NCBI RefSeq assembly: GCF_014640635.1
Contig: NZ_BMHI01000002.1
Location: forward strand, 62,001 to 126,000
Direction: 5' to 3'
Length of the DNA: 64,000 bases
Origin: Flexivirga endophytica
Lineage (GTDB): Bacteria > Actinomycetota > Actinomycetes > Actinomycetales > Dermatophilaceae
Below are positions 36,878 through 44,446 of the stretch, in pieces (positions within the stretch are counted from its first letter, which is position 1; every line of letters starts with the position of its first letter). A program made the position numbers and the translations under genes. The notes beneath the pieces are model-generated. The model ran no database searches. It was not told the DNA's origin and saw only the letters and a list, made by a program, of their open reading frames with translations.

Positions 36878-38889
36878 TGGTCCGACTCTCTCGTGGCCAC
36901 TTCCGAGACCTCAAGAAGGACCCGGGGTCCCCGCGAAGTATCGGAGGAGCGCAGCGGGCGAGAACTTCGTGGGGTGGGGTCTCCGCGGTCGCCACCGTGC
37001 AGCGCCTGGACTGCGCGACCGAGCGCCCAGACCGGGAAGATCAGTCGGTAGAGGTGGTAGGCGATGTAGAAGTCGCCCGGGAACCCGGTGCCGGTGAATC
37101 GGTCTTCGGCCCAACCACCCTCGGATTGTTGGGTGTTGGCGAGGTAGTCGACGCCACGGGTTAGGGAAGTGCCGAGTTCGCCGGCCGCAACGAGTGCCAT
37201 CAACGCCCAGGCGGTCTGGGACGGTGTCGAGTCGCCACGGCCGATCCAGGCCGGGTCGTCATACGAACGCAGATCCTCACCCCAGCCGCCGTCGGGGTTC
37301 TGGTGCGCCTCGAGCCAGCGCACGGCTGCACGGATGGATCCGGCCTTCGGCGAGACGCCGGCCGCGACCAGAGCCGGCACGACGGCGCCGGTGCCGTAGA
37401 CGTGGTTGGCGCCCCAGCGGCCGAACCAGGACCCGTCGGTCTCCTGGTGGTCCAACAGCCACTGCACGCCGCGCTGGCACCGGGCACCACGCGAACGGCC
37501 CACTGCGGCAAGCATTTCGACCACGTGTGCAGTGACGTCCGCGGACGGCGGGTCGGTCACGGCGCCGAAGTCGCAGAACGGCAGCTGCGCCGGCCAACCG
37601 CTGGTGTTGTCGGCGTCGAAAGCACCCCAACCGCCGTCCTTGGACTGCATCCCGGCGGTCCAGGCGATTCCGCGGGAGACGGCCTGCTCCTGGACCGGAC
37701 CGTGGGTGGTGATGACTCGGCGCAGACCCATCACGATGATCGCGCTGTCGTCGGTGTCGGGGTAGTTGTCGTTGGCGTATTCGAAGGCCCAGCCTCCGGG
37801 TGGCAGCTTCGGCCGCTGTTCCGTCCAGTCGCCGGGGACGGTGATCTGCTCCGCCATCAGCCAGTCGGCGGCGCGCCGCAGGGCCGGATCGCGAGGATCG
37901 ACACCGGCGTCCAGCAGTGCGTTGAGCGCCAGACCGGTGTCCCAGACGGGGGATTGGCAGGCCTCCAGGCGGCGTACGGGACCGTCCGCCGTGTCCTCAC
38001 TGATGACGAAACCCTCGAGTCCATCGATGCCGGCGCGCAGGACCGGATGGTCCAGTGGGTAACCGAGCGCGTGCAGCGCGAGGATCGAGTAGACCCACGG
38101 CGGTTGTATGCCGCCCCAGCCGCCGTCCGCCTCCTGCCGGGCGATGATCCATTCGGCAGCGCGGCGCAGGGCGTTGCGGCGCACCGGTCCGATCGCGTGC
38201 CGGTGGTAGAGGTGCAATCCCTTGTCGAGCTTGTTGAAGGCGCCCGGCACGCCGCCTCGCTGGCTCTTCGGGGTGGTGCCGGTGAGCAGCTCGGCGAGGT
38301 CCCACTTCATCCGGCGCTTGGGACGCAGCGTGCACACCACCGTGAGCGGGACGATGGTCTGCCGGGCCCAGCAGCCCCAGTCGTAGATGTTCAGCGGGAC
38401 GTGCTTGCCCAGATACATCAACTCCGGCGGCATGGCGGGCAGCTCGGACCAGTCCCACCAGCCGAAGAGTGCACACCAGATCCGGGTGAAGACCCGGGTC
38501 TGCTCCAGACCGCCTGCCGTCAGGACGAATTCGCGTGCGGCGACCATGTGCTCGGCGGTGGGCTTGTCGCCCGCCATACGTAGTGCGATCCAGGCCTCGA
38601 CGGTGGTGGACAGATCGCCGGGTCCGCCGGCGAAGGTGGCCCAGGTGCCGTCGGCACGCTGCTGGCTGCGGATCCAGCGCGCGGTCCGGTCGCGGGTCTC
38701 CGCGGTGTCGATGCCGAGGAAGACACGCAGCATCATGTCCTCGGCGTCCATGGTCACGTTGGTCTCCAGCTCACCCTTCCAGGCGCCACTGGGCAGCTGC
38801 AGGTCGAGCAGTCGTCGGGTGGCACGGTCGAGCGTCTCCCGCGCGGTGGCCGCGGGATCGGTCGCGGCTGGTGTGGAGAGATGCGTCAT
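36874..38889 (-). CDS. shc: squalene-hopene cyclase
   Basis: Shc cyclises squalene to hopene/diplopterol at the membrane. The 671-residue protein has repeated QW motifs (PSGAWKGE, DGGWGGIQPPW, DGGWGAFDADNT, PDGGWGEDL), the catalytic DXDD motif in YPDTDDSA, and the family N-terminus ETLDRATRRLLDLQ. I use ATG 38889. A GTG at 38949, right after the previous stop, would add 20 repeat-encoded residues. The C-terminus after ALGRAVQALHGG is also read through a repeat copy, giving an unusual tail rich in Arg and Ser. Confidence 0.95.
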   Translation of the reverse strand: MTHLSTPAATDPAATARETLDRATRRLLDLQLPSGAWKGELETNVTMDAEDMMLRVFLGIDTAETRDRTARWIRSQQRADGTWATFAGGPGDLSTTVEAWIALRMAGDKPTAEHMVAAREFVLTAGGLEQTRVFTRIWCALFGWWDWSELPAMPPELMYLGKHVPLNIYDWGCWARQTIVPLTVVCTLRPKRRMKWDLAELLTGTTPKSQRGGVPGAFNKLDKGLHLYHRHAIGPVRRNALRRAAEWIIARQEADGGWGGIQPPWVYSILALHALGYPLDHPVLRAGIDGLEGFVISEDTADGPVRRLEACQSPVWDTGLALNALLDAGVDPRDPALRRAADWLMAEQITVPGDWTEQRPKLPPGGWAFEYANDNYPDTDDSAIIVMGLRRVITTHGPVQEQAVSRGIAWTAGMQSKDGGWGAFDADNTSGWPAQLPFCDFGAVTDPPSADVTAHVVEMLAAVGRSRGARCQRGVQWLLDHQETDGSWFGRWGANHVYGTGAVVPALVAAGVSPKAGSIRAAVRWLEAHQNPDGGWGEDLRSYDDPAWIGRGDSTPSQTAWALMALVAAGELGTSLTRGVDYLANTQQSEGGWAEDRFTGTGFPGDFYIAYHLYRLIFPVWALGRAVQALHGGDRGDPTPRSSRPLRSSDTSRGPRVLLEVSEVATRESDQ
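36923..36976 (-). repeat. 54-bp repeat, copy 1, inside the shc 3' end
   Basis: This copy matches 38891-38944 at 53 of 54 positions, in the same orientation. Its ends CCGCGAAG and CTTCGTGG are complementary with one G-T pair. It is translated as part of the shc C-terminal tail (TPRSSRPLRSSDTSRGPR). Confidence 0.9.
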
Positions 38890-38890
38890 G

Positions 38891-38944
38891 CGGGGTCCCC
38901 GCGAAGTATCGGAGGAGCGCAGCGGGGGAGAACTTCGTGGGGTG
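38891..38944 (-). repeat. 54-bp repeat, copy 2, immediately upstream of shc
   Basis: The second copy fills nearly the whole 60-bp gap between the HpnE-prenyl synthase stop and the shc ATG. Together with copy 1 it brackets shc as direct repeats 1,968 bp apart. Confidence 0.9.
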
Positions 38945-38949
38945 TCCAC

Positions 38950-41409
38950 TCACATGTCCCTTCCGGCGACGTAGTGCGCCACCTCGGTGAGTCCGGCGAC
39001 GGCGGTCTCGTCGAGACCGGCCCGGTGCAGTCCTGCGACGGCTCTGTCGATGGCCGCATCAGCACTGTCCCGACACCACTGCCTGGCGCCGAATTGGTCC
39101 AATTGTGTTGCGATCCGGGCGACTTCGTCGTCAGTGGTGTCGCCGTCGGCGAACCAGTCGGCGAGCCCGGAGTCACCTTGCTCGAGTGCCCAGGTGATGG
39201 GCAGCGAGTGCTTCTTGGCCCGCAGGTCCGAGTGGTTCGACTTGCCGGTGACTGCCGGGTCGCCCCAGATGCCGAGCAGGTCGTCGACCAGTTGGAACGC
39301 CACGCCGACACCGCGGCCGTATGCGGTCAGCGCCGACCGCTGCTCGCGGGAGGCTCCGGTCAGGACTGCGGGCAGCTCCAGACTGCAGGCGAGCAGCGCG
39401 CCGGTCTTCGCGGCAGCCATCGCGCGGCATTCGGACAATGAAACCTGTTGACGTTGCTCGAATTCCATGTCGAGCACCTGGCCACGGATCAGCTCTCGCG
39501 TGGTGACCGCGAGCAGGTTGCCCGCCTCGGCCGCGTGCGGACTCGGGTCGGCCAGCACGGTCTCGAAGGCGAGCGACTGCAGCGCGTCACCGGCGAGGAT
39601 GGCCGTCGCGTCGTCCCAGACCGACCAGACCGTCTCCCGGTGCCTGCGGGTGCGATCACGATCCATGATGTCGTCGTGCACCAGGGAGAAGTTGTGCAGC
39701 AACTCCAGTGCCGTCGCGCCGCTGACCGCCTGGGCAGGATCGGCGCCGACAGCTTGGGCGGCCAGCAGGGCAAGCATCGGTCGCAGCTTCTTGCCGCCGT
39801 CATCGCGGACCGGATCGCCATGGACATCAACGAAACCGAGGTGGTAGGCCACGACGAGCCGCTCCCTGCCGTCCAGGGTGTCGACCGCCTTGCGCAGCGC
39901 GGGCGTGACGAGAGCGTGCGTCAGTTCCTGGGCTCGGACGATCTCCGAAGCACCTTGAGGAGCGACGAAGGAGCGTCTCGAAAGGTGTGATGGCCTCGAG
40001 AAACTCGTTCCTGGTTCGTCGGCCACCTCATGTTGACTGCGGTCGACCTCCGTCCCCTCAGACTGAGCACGTCGTTGCCCGAGCACCGCTGCCGCCGCCG
40101 AATGCCCGCTGCGCACAGCGCCTTCCATGGTGGCCGGCCAACCGGTGTCGGTCCACGCACCGGCCAGCACGATGCCCGGCGTCGCGGTCTCCGCGGCCGG
40201 GCGCAGCCGCGCACTGCCCGGCGCCGCGCGGAAGGTCGCCTCGGGCTCCCGGGTGACGAAGAAGTCGATGACCTTCGCCGTCGCCATCCCTGGCAGGAGA
40301 TTGCACAGGTGCGGCAGCGCCCACTGGCGCAACTGTGCCGTGGACAGGCCGATCAGGTCGTCCGCGGCGGAGATCGAAACCGCGAGGTACTGCCGCTGCC
40401 CCTCGGGGAGGCCGGCGGCGGCGGTGCGGTCGAAGACCCACTGCAACGGGCTGTCGATGGCCGCAACGAACTCGGTGTCGAGCACCGGCCGGTCCAGCAC
40501 GACGTGGACATTGAGGATCGGTGAGACGCCGAGCCGGGTGGCGAGATCGGTGGGCAGCCCGAGAGTGGTCGGATCGATGATCCGAGCGAGGGCGGCCGGC
40601 GGCAGCGCCAGGACGACGGCGTCATACCGCTGCGTGTCGGTCGGTGTCCGTATCTCGATGCCCTCGTCATACGGCGTGATGCCGAGGACCTTGCTGCGTA
40701 GCTCGACCCTGCAGCCGACGGTGGCGAGCGCCCGCACGGCGGCGTCGCCGTGCAACTGCTGCAACGGAACTCGCGACCAGCCGAGATCGGAGGCGCCCTT
40801 GTCGGCGAGCATGCCCAGCTGGAAGACCGTGGCCGCCAGCGCCAGCGAGCAGTGGTCCGCGTCGGCGTTGAGCGTCGCCTTGCCGATCAGCTCCCACAGC
40901 ACTTCGATGGACCGGTCGTCGGCACCGTGCTTGCGCAGCCAGCTACCGAAGGATTGCGCGTCCACCTCGGGATCGGCGGGGTCCACCCGACCGAGTGCCA
41001 GCGCGATCCGGCCGACGAGCAGGCGCTGTCGCAGCGGCATCCAACGGTGCCGCAGCAGCGCGGTGCTCAGATGCAGCGGCGCCGGTAGATCGTTGCGGCG
41101 CAGGTGAGTTCGGACCGGTGACTTCTCGCTGGCGATCGGCACGTCGAGGCGGTCCTGCAGATAGGTGAGATCCCGGACGTCGAGCCGGTCCAGCAGGCCG
41201 ATGTATGCCGTGCAGCAGCGCAGGAACGCGTGCTGCCCGCCGTCCACCCACATGTCGCCGCGACGGAACGAGTGCGTCAGCCCGCCGAGTCGTGCGCGGG
41301 ACTCCAGCAGAGTCACCTGGACTCCGGCGTCGGCCAGGTCCAGAGCCGCGGTGATCCCGGAGAGGCCGCCGCCGACGACGCACCCGGTCCGCGGTCGTGC
41401 TTGCGTCAT
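38950..41409 (-). CDS. hpnE: HpnE squalene-associated FAD desaturase fused to polyprenyl diphosphate synthase
   Basis: One uninterrupted 819-codon frame encodes two proteins. Residues 1-460 are HpnE, which completes squalene formation from hydroxysqualene: FAD motif VVGGGLSGITAALDLADAG, RLGGLTHSFRRGDMWVDGGQ, and a C-terminal GIVLAGAWTDTGWPATMEGA. Residues from about 490 are a trans-prenyl synthase with LVHDDIMDRDRTRRH (first Asp-rich motif), the GKLRPMLALLAAQA-like KKLRPML region, and FQLVDDLLGIWGDP (second). No stop separates them. The joint is partly encoded by a palindromic repeat. An in-frame GTG at 40026 could also start a free 358-residue synthase. ATG 41409 overlaps hpnD by four bases. 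Confidence 0.88.
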   Translation of the reverse strand: MTQARPRTGCVVGGGLSGITAALDLADAGVQVTLLESRARLGGLTHSFRRGDMWVDGGQHAFLRCCTAYIGLLDRLDVRDLTYLQDRLDVPIASEKSPVRTHLRRNDLPAPLHLSTALLRHRWMPLRQRLLVGRIALALGRVDPADPEVDAQSFGSWLRKHGADDRSIEVLWELIGKATLNADADHCSLALAATVFQLGMLADKGASDLGWSRVPLQQLHGDAAVRALATVGCRVELRSKVLGITPYDEGIEIRTPTDTQRYDAVVLALPPAALARIIDPTTLGLPTDLATRLGVSPILNVHVVLDRPVLDTEFVAAIDSPLQWVFDRTAAAGLPEGQRQYLAVSISAADDLIGLSTAQLRQWALPHLCNLLPGMATAKVIDFFVTREPEATFRAAPGSARLRPAAETATPGIVLAGAWTDTGWPATMEGAVRSGHSAAAAVLGQRRAQSEGTEVDRSQHEVADEPGTSFSRPSHLSRRSFVAPQGASEIVRAQELTHALVTPALRKAVDTLDGRERLVVAYHLGFVDVHGDPVRDDGGKKLRPMLALLAAQAVGADPAQAVSGATALELLHNFSLVHDDIMDRDRTRRHRETVWSVWDDATAILAGDALQSLAFETVLADPSPHAAEAGNLLAVTTRELIRGQVLDMEFEQRQQVSLSECRAMAAAKTGALLACSLELPAVLTGASREQRSALTAYGRGVGVAFQLVDDLLGIWGDPAVTGKSNHSDLRAKKHSLPITWALEQGDSGLADWFADGDTTDDEVARIATQLDQFGARQWCRDSADAAIDRAVAGLHRAGLDETAVAGLTEVAHYVAGRDM
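39951..39987 (-). repeat. palindromic repeat in the HpnE-prenyl synthase joint
   Basis: CACCTTGAG and CTCGAAAGGTG form near-complementary ends around AGCGACGAAGGAGCG. On the coding strand it reads as linker residues HLSRRSFVAPQGA. Part of the core (GAGCGACGAAGG) also appears in the repeat at 48831-48880. Confidence 0.65.
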
Positions 41410-42275
41410 ACCGGAAACACCGCCTTCGCCAGCGCGGTCAGCGCGACGCGGCCCTTTTCGTGCGGTGGCAACGACATTCGGCGTTCGTAGACCGCGGTCG
41501 GGTTGTCGCGGATGCGCAGCAGCAGGTGGTGGTAGATGCCGGCCATCGCCGCGCAGCAGGCGGCACTGCGGTGATCGAGGTGGGGCAGCAGGCGCAGCCC
41601 GAGGTCGTACCAGCGCTGCGCCCGGTCGGCCGCGAAGCTGATGTATGCCGCCAGCCGAGCATCGGGATCGTGCAACGCCCCGGAGTCGTCGAGTTGCAGG
41701 TGAACGCCGAAGCGCTCGAGTTCGCCGCCGGGCAGGTAGACCCGGCCGAGCAGCAGATCCTCGCGGATGTCGCGCAGGATGTTGGTCTGCTGCAACGCGA
41801 TTCCGAGTTGGTCGGCGAAGAGCGGGGCGCGGGGGTCGGTGCCCGATGTGTTGTTGCCGAAGATGGACAGACACAGTCGTCCGACGGAGCCGGCGACGCA
41901 GCGGCAGTAGATGCGAAGGTCGTCGAAGGTCTCGTAGGTGGCGCCGCGCAGGTCCATCTCGACGCCGTCGAGCAACTCGTCGAACGCCTCGAGCGGGACC
42001 GGGAAGCGGCGTGCCGTCTCGGCGACCGCGGCCAGCACCGGGTCGGTGGCCGCGTCGAGGTCGGACAGCTGCTTGCGGACCAGCGCCAGCGACGCCCGCT
42101 TCTTCTCCAGGGGCGCCTCGTCGTCGCCGATGTCGTCGATGCGCCGGGCGAGTGCGTAGAGCGCACAGAGGCCCTGGCGCTTGGCCGTGGGAAGGAGGCG
42201 GATGCCGTAGTAGAAGTTGCGGGCCTCGGTGCGGGTGATCTGCTCGGCCTCCGCGAGCGCTGGATTCATCGTCAC
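41406..42275 (-). CDS. hpnD: presqualene diphosphate synthase HpnD
   Basis: HpnD joins two farnesyl diphosphates to presqualene diphosphate. The 289-residue protein has the head-to-head prenyl synthase motifs YALARRIDDIGDD (first Asp site), YCRCVAGSVGRLCLSIFG and LQQTNILRDIREDLLLGRVYLP (second Asp site). GTG 42275 starts one base after the hpnC stop. The downstream hpnE start overlaps its stop. Confidence 0.94.
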   Translation of the reverse strand: MTMNPALAEAEQITRTEARNFYYGIRLLPTAKRQGLCALYALARRIDDIGDDEAPLEKKRASLALVRKQLSDLDAATDPVLAAVAETARRFPVPLEAFDELLDGVEMDLRGATYETFDDLRIYCRCVAGSVGRLCLSIFGNNTSGTDPRAPLFADQLGIALQQTNILRDIREDLLLGRVYLPGGELERFGVHLQLDDSGALHDPDARLAAYISFAADRAQRWYDLGLRLLPHLDHRSAACCAAMAGIYHHLLLRIRDNPTAVYERRMSLPPHEKGRVALTALAKAVFPV

Positions 42276-42276
42276 G

Positions 42277-43146
42277 TCAGTGCCTCCCCGAAGTGAGCAG
42301 CAGCCGGATTCCGTGACGTAGCAGGTCTATTCGTCGCGGTCGGATGGTGTGGGCGCCGGTCACGTCGCCACCGGCACGCTCGAGGGCATCGGCGGTGGCG
42401 AGTCCTCCGGCGACGTACCCGGCGACGGCGGCCCTGCCCCAACCGCGTAACCCGCCGACGAGTTCCCTTCCGGCGGAAAGCATTTCGCGACAGGTGGCGA
42501 CTTGGGCCAGCACCACCGAGCGCAGCGCGGCCTGGCCTTCCGGCAGCAGCATGGTGGTGTCGGTCAGTCCGGCGGCATATAACTGGTCCTGCGGGAGATA
42601 GACCCTCCCGGCCCGGTGGTCCTCCACCACGTCCTGGCAGTGCTCGAGGATCTGCAGCGCCGCGCAGACCGAGTCGCTCCAGGCGATCCGTCGGGGGGTG
42701 GCCTGTCCGAAGACGGCCAGCACCAGCCGGCCGATCGGGTGCGCGGACAAGGCGCAGTAGTCGAGGAGGGCGTCGAGGTCGGCGTAGCGGGTGACGTCCT
42801 GATCCATCAGGTTCGCGTCGATCAGGTCGTCGAACGCCCGCAACGGCAGGTCGAATTCACTCGCGTATGGCGCAAGCTCGATCAACACCCGACTGCGGGG
42901 TGTCAGGTGGTCCCGTACTCGCTGGAGGTCGATCCGAAACTCCCGCAGTGCCCGCACCCGGTCGCCGGGTGCGGCGTCCCCCAGTTGGTCGATGTGCCGA
43001 GCGACGTCATAGACCGCGAGCAGCACTCGCCGATGCCGAACAGGCAGCAATCGCAACGCAACCGGGAAGTTCTCGGATGCGGCGCTGGGAGTCGCCTCCG
43101 GCGTGCTGACGCCGGGCAGGGAGTGTGCGTCGAGCATTTGACTCAA
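42277..43146 (-). CDS. hpnC: hydroxysqualene synthase HpnC
   Basis: HpnC converts presqualene diphosphate to hydroxysqualene, the substrate of HpnE. The 289-residue protein shares the squalene/phytoene synthase fold: NFPVALRLLPVRHRRVLLAV, YDVARHIDQLGD, YCALSAHPIGRLVLAVFG and LQILEHCQDVVEDHRAGRVYLP. It is the first gene of the hopanoid operon. TTG 43146 is used; ATG 43137 three codons later is an equally good start. It diverges from the PucR-type gene across 82 bp. Confidence 0.93.
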   Translation of the reverse strand: MSQMLDAHSLPGVSTPEATPSAASENFPVALRLLPVRHRRVLLAVYDVARHIDQLGDAAPGDRVRALREFRIDLQRVRDHLTPRSRVLIELAPYASEFDLPLRAFDDLIDANLMDQDVTRYADLDALLDYCALSAHPIGRLVLAVFGQATPRRIAWSDSVCAALQILEHCQDVVEDHRAGRVYLPQDQLYAAGLTDTTMLLPEGQAALRSVVLAQVATCREMLSAGRELVGGLRGWGRAAVAGYVAGGLATADALERAGGDVTGAHTIRPRRIDLLRHGIRLLLTSGRH

Positions 43147-43228
43147 GCTTGCATCGGGTCGATCGGCAGGCGCTGCACCGAAATGTGTGGTTCTACGAGC
43201 GCGCTTTTGTCACCAAGTGATAGACCTG

Positions 43229-44446
43229 ATGAACATGGGGTCCACGCTGAGCGTTGCTGACGGGCCCGGGCCACAGTCGCCCGAGCTGCGTCTCCTCCAG
43301 GCGCGTCTGGAGGCACGGTTTCCGCAGATCATGGCGGCCGCCGCACAGGAGCTCGAAGTGCTCTGGCCGGCGTGCCTGGAATTCGCCGCCGACCGCGGCA
43401 CCGAGTTGGCCGACACCGCCGATCAGGTGGTACCCAGGTTGCTCGCCACCGTCACCGATGACGCGATGGCTCATCCGGCGACGGCACCGGATCTGGATCC
43501 GCTGCTGGTGGCGATGTTCGATCAGGTCGGGCGCGCGCAGTTCCGGCAGGGCCGTGACCTGAACGGCATCCTGACGGCATACCAGGCAGGAGCGCGGGTC
43601 GCCTGGGAGCACCTGTCCCGGGAGGCCATGCACGTCGGGCTCGACACACGTCGCCTCTCCCGGCTCGCCGAGACACTCTTCATGCTCACGCACGACATCT
43701 CGGCCCGGACCACCGACGGATATGTGCGCGAGCAGTCCGAGCGCGGCCTGGTGTCGCACCGCGCCCGCGGTGAACTCTCGGGTCTGTTGATGTCGACCAT
43801 GCCGGACCGCAACGGCATCCTGCTCGCGGCCGACCAGGCCGGCTGGGTGGTGCCCGACCAACTCGCCTTCGTCCTGTTGCGCGACCAGGACGACCCACCG
43901 CTGGCATCCCGGCCGCGTTTGGACCCGGAGTGGCTGGTCGTGCACGTGGGAGACGTGATGGGTTGGCTGGTGCCTTGGGTCACTGGCATCGAGCCGCGCC
44001 TGCAGCGCGCCCTCGGCGTCGTGCCGGCCGTCGTCGGGCCACCGGTGCCGGTCACCGATGTCCGCCGCAGCATGCGGGTCGCCCGTAGCGCGCGCCGGTT
44101 GCAGGACGCCGGAGCGTTGCCGGCCCGGATGATCTTCGTGCCGGAGCACATCGACACCCTGCTGGTGCACCGCAACCCGGAATTGTTGGCCGCATTGCGG
44201 TCTCGGGTGCTCGCGCCCCTGGACCGACTTCCGGAGACGACGCGTGAACGACTCGTCGAGACGTTGACCAGTTGGCTGCGCAACTTCGGCTCCCGTCGTG
44301 CGGTCGCCGAGGAGCTGCACATCCATCCGCAGACGGTGCGCTATCGCCTCGACCAGTTGCGTGAAGTCTTCGGTGACGCACTGGAGGATCCGGCGCAGCG
44401 CGCTCAGTTGTTCCTCGCGCTGGTCTGGGGTGCGCCGCCCGAGTGA
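43229..44446 (+). CDS. PucR/CdaR-type helix-turn-helix regulator
   Basis: The 405-residue protein has an N-terminal helical sensing region (LEARFPQIMAAAAQELEVLW, GRDLNGILTAYQAGARVAWEHL) and a C-terminal PucR HTH_30 domain (LTSWLRNFGSRRAVAEELH, then IHPQTVRYRLDQLREVFG). Divergence from hpnC by 82 bp makes it a candidate regulator of the hopanoid operon; its signal is unknown. Its 3' end overlaps the convergent PAP2-acyltransferase gene by 43 bp. ATG 43235 is an alternative start. Confidence 0.88.
   Translation: MNMGSTLSVADGPGPQSPELRLLQARLEARFPQIMAAAAQELEVLWPACLEFAADRGTELADTADQVVPRLLATVTDDAMAHPATAPDLDPLLVAMFDQVGRAQFRQGRDLNGILTAYQAGARVAWEHLSREAMHVGLDTRRLSRLAETLFMLTHDISARTTDGYVREQSERGLVSHRARGELSGLLMSTMPDRNGILLAADQAGWVVPDQLAFVLLRDQDDPPLASRPRLDPEWLVVHVGDVMGWLVPWVTGIEPRLQRALGVVPAVVGPPVPVTDVRRSMRVARSARRLQDAGALPARMIFVPEHIDTLLVHRNPELLAALRSRVLAPLDRLPETTRERLVETLTSWLRNFGSRRAVAEELHIHPQTVRYRLDQLREVFGDALEDPAQRAQLFLALVWGAPPE

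Noticed and set aside
36874-38949. Longer Shc starting at GTG 38949
   Set aside because: The added 20 residues are translated repeat; ATG 38889 begins the family N-terminus, though use of the GTG is not excluded.
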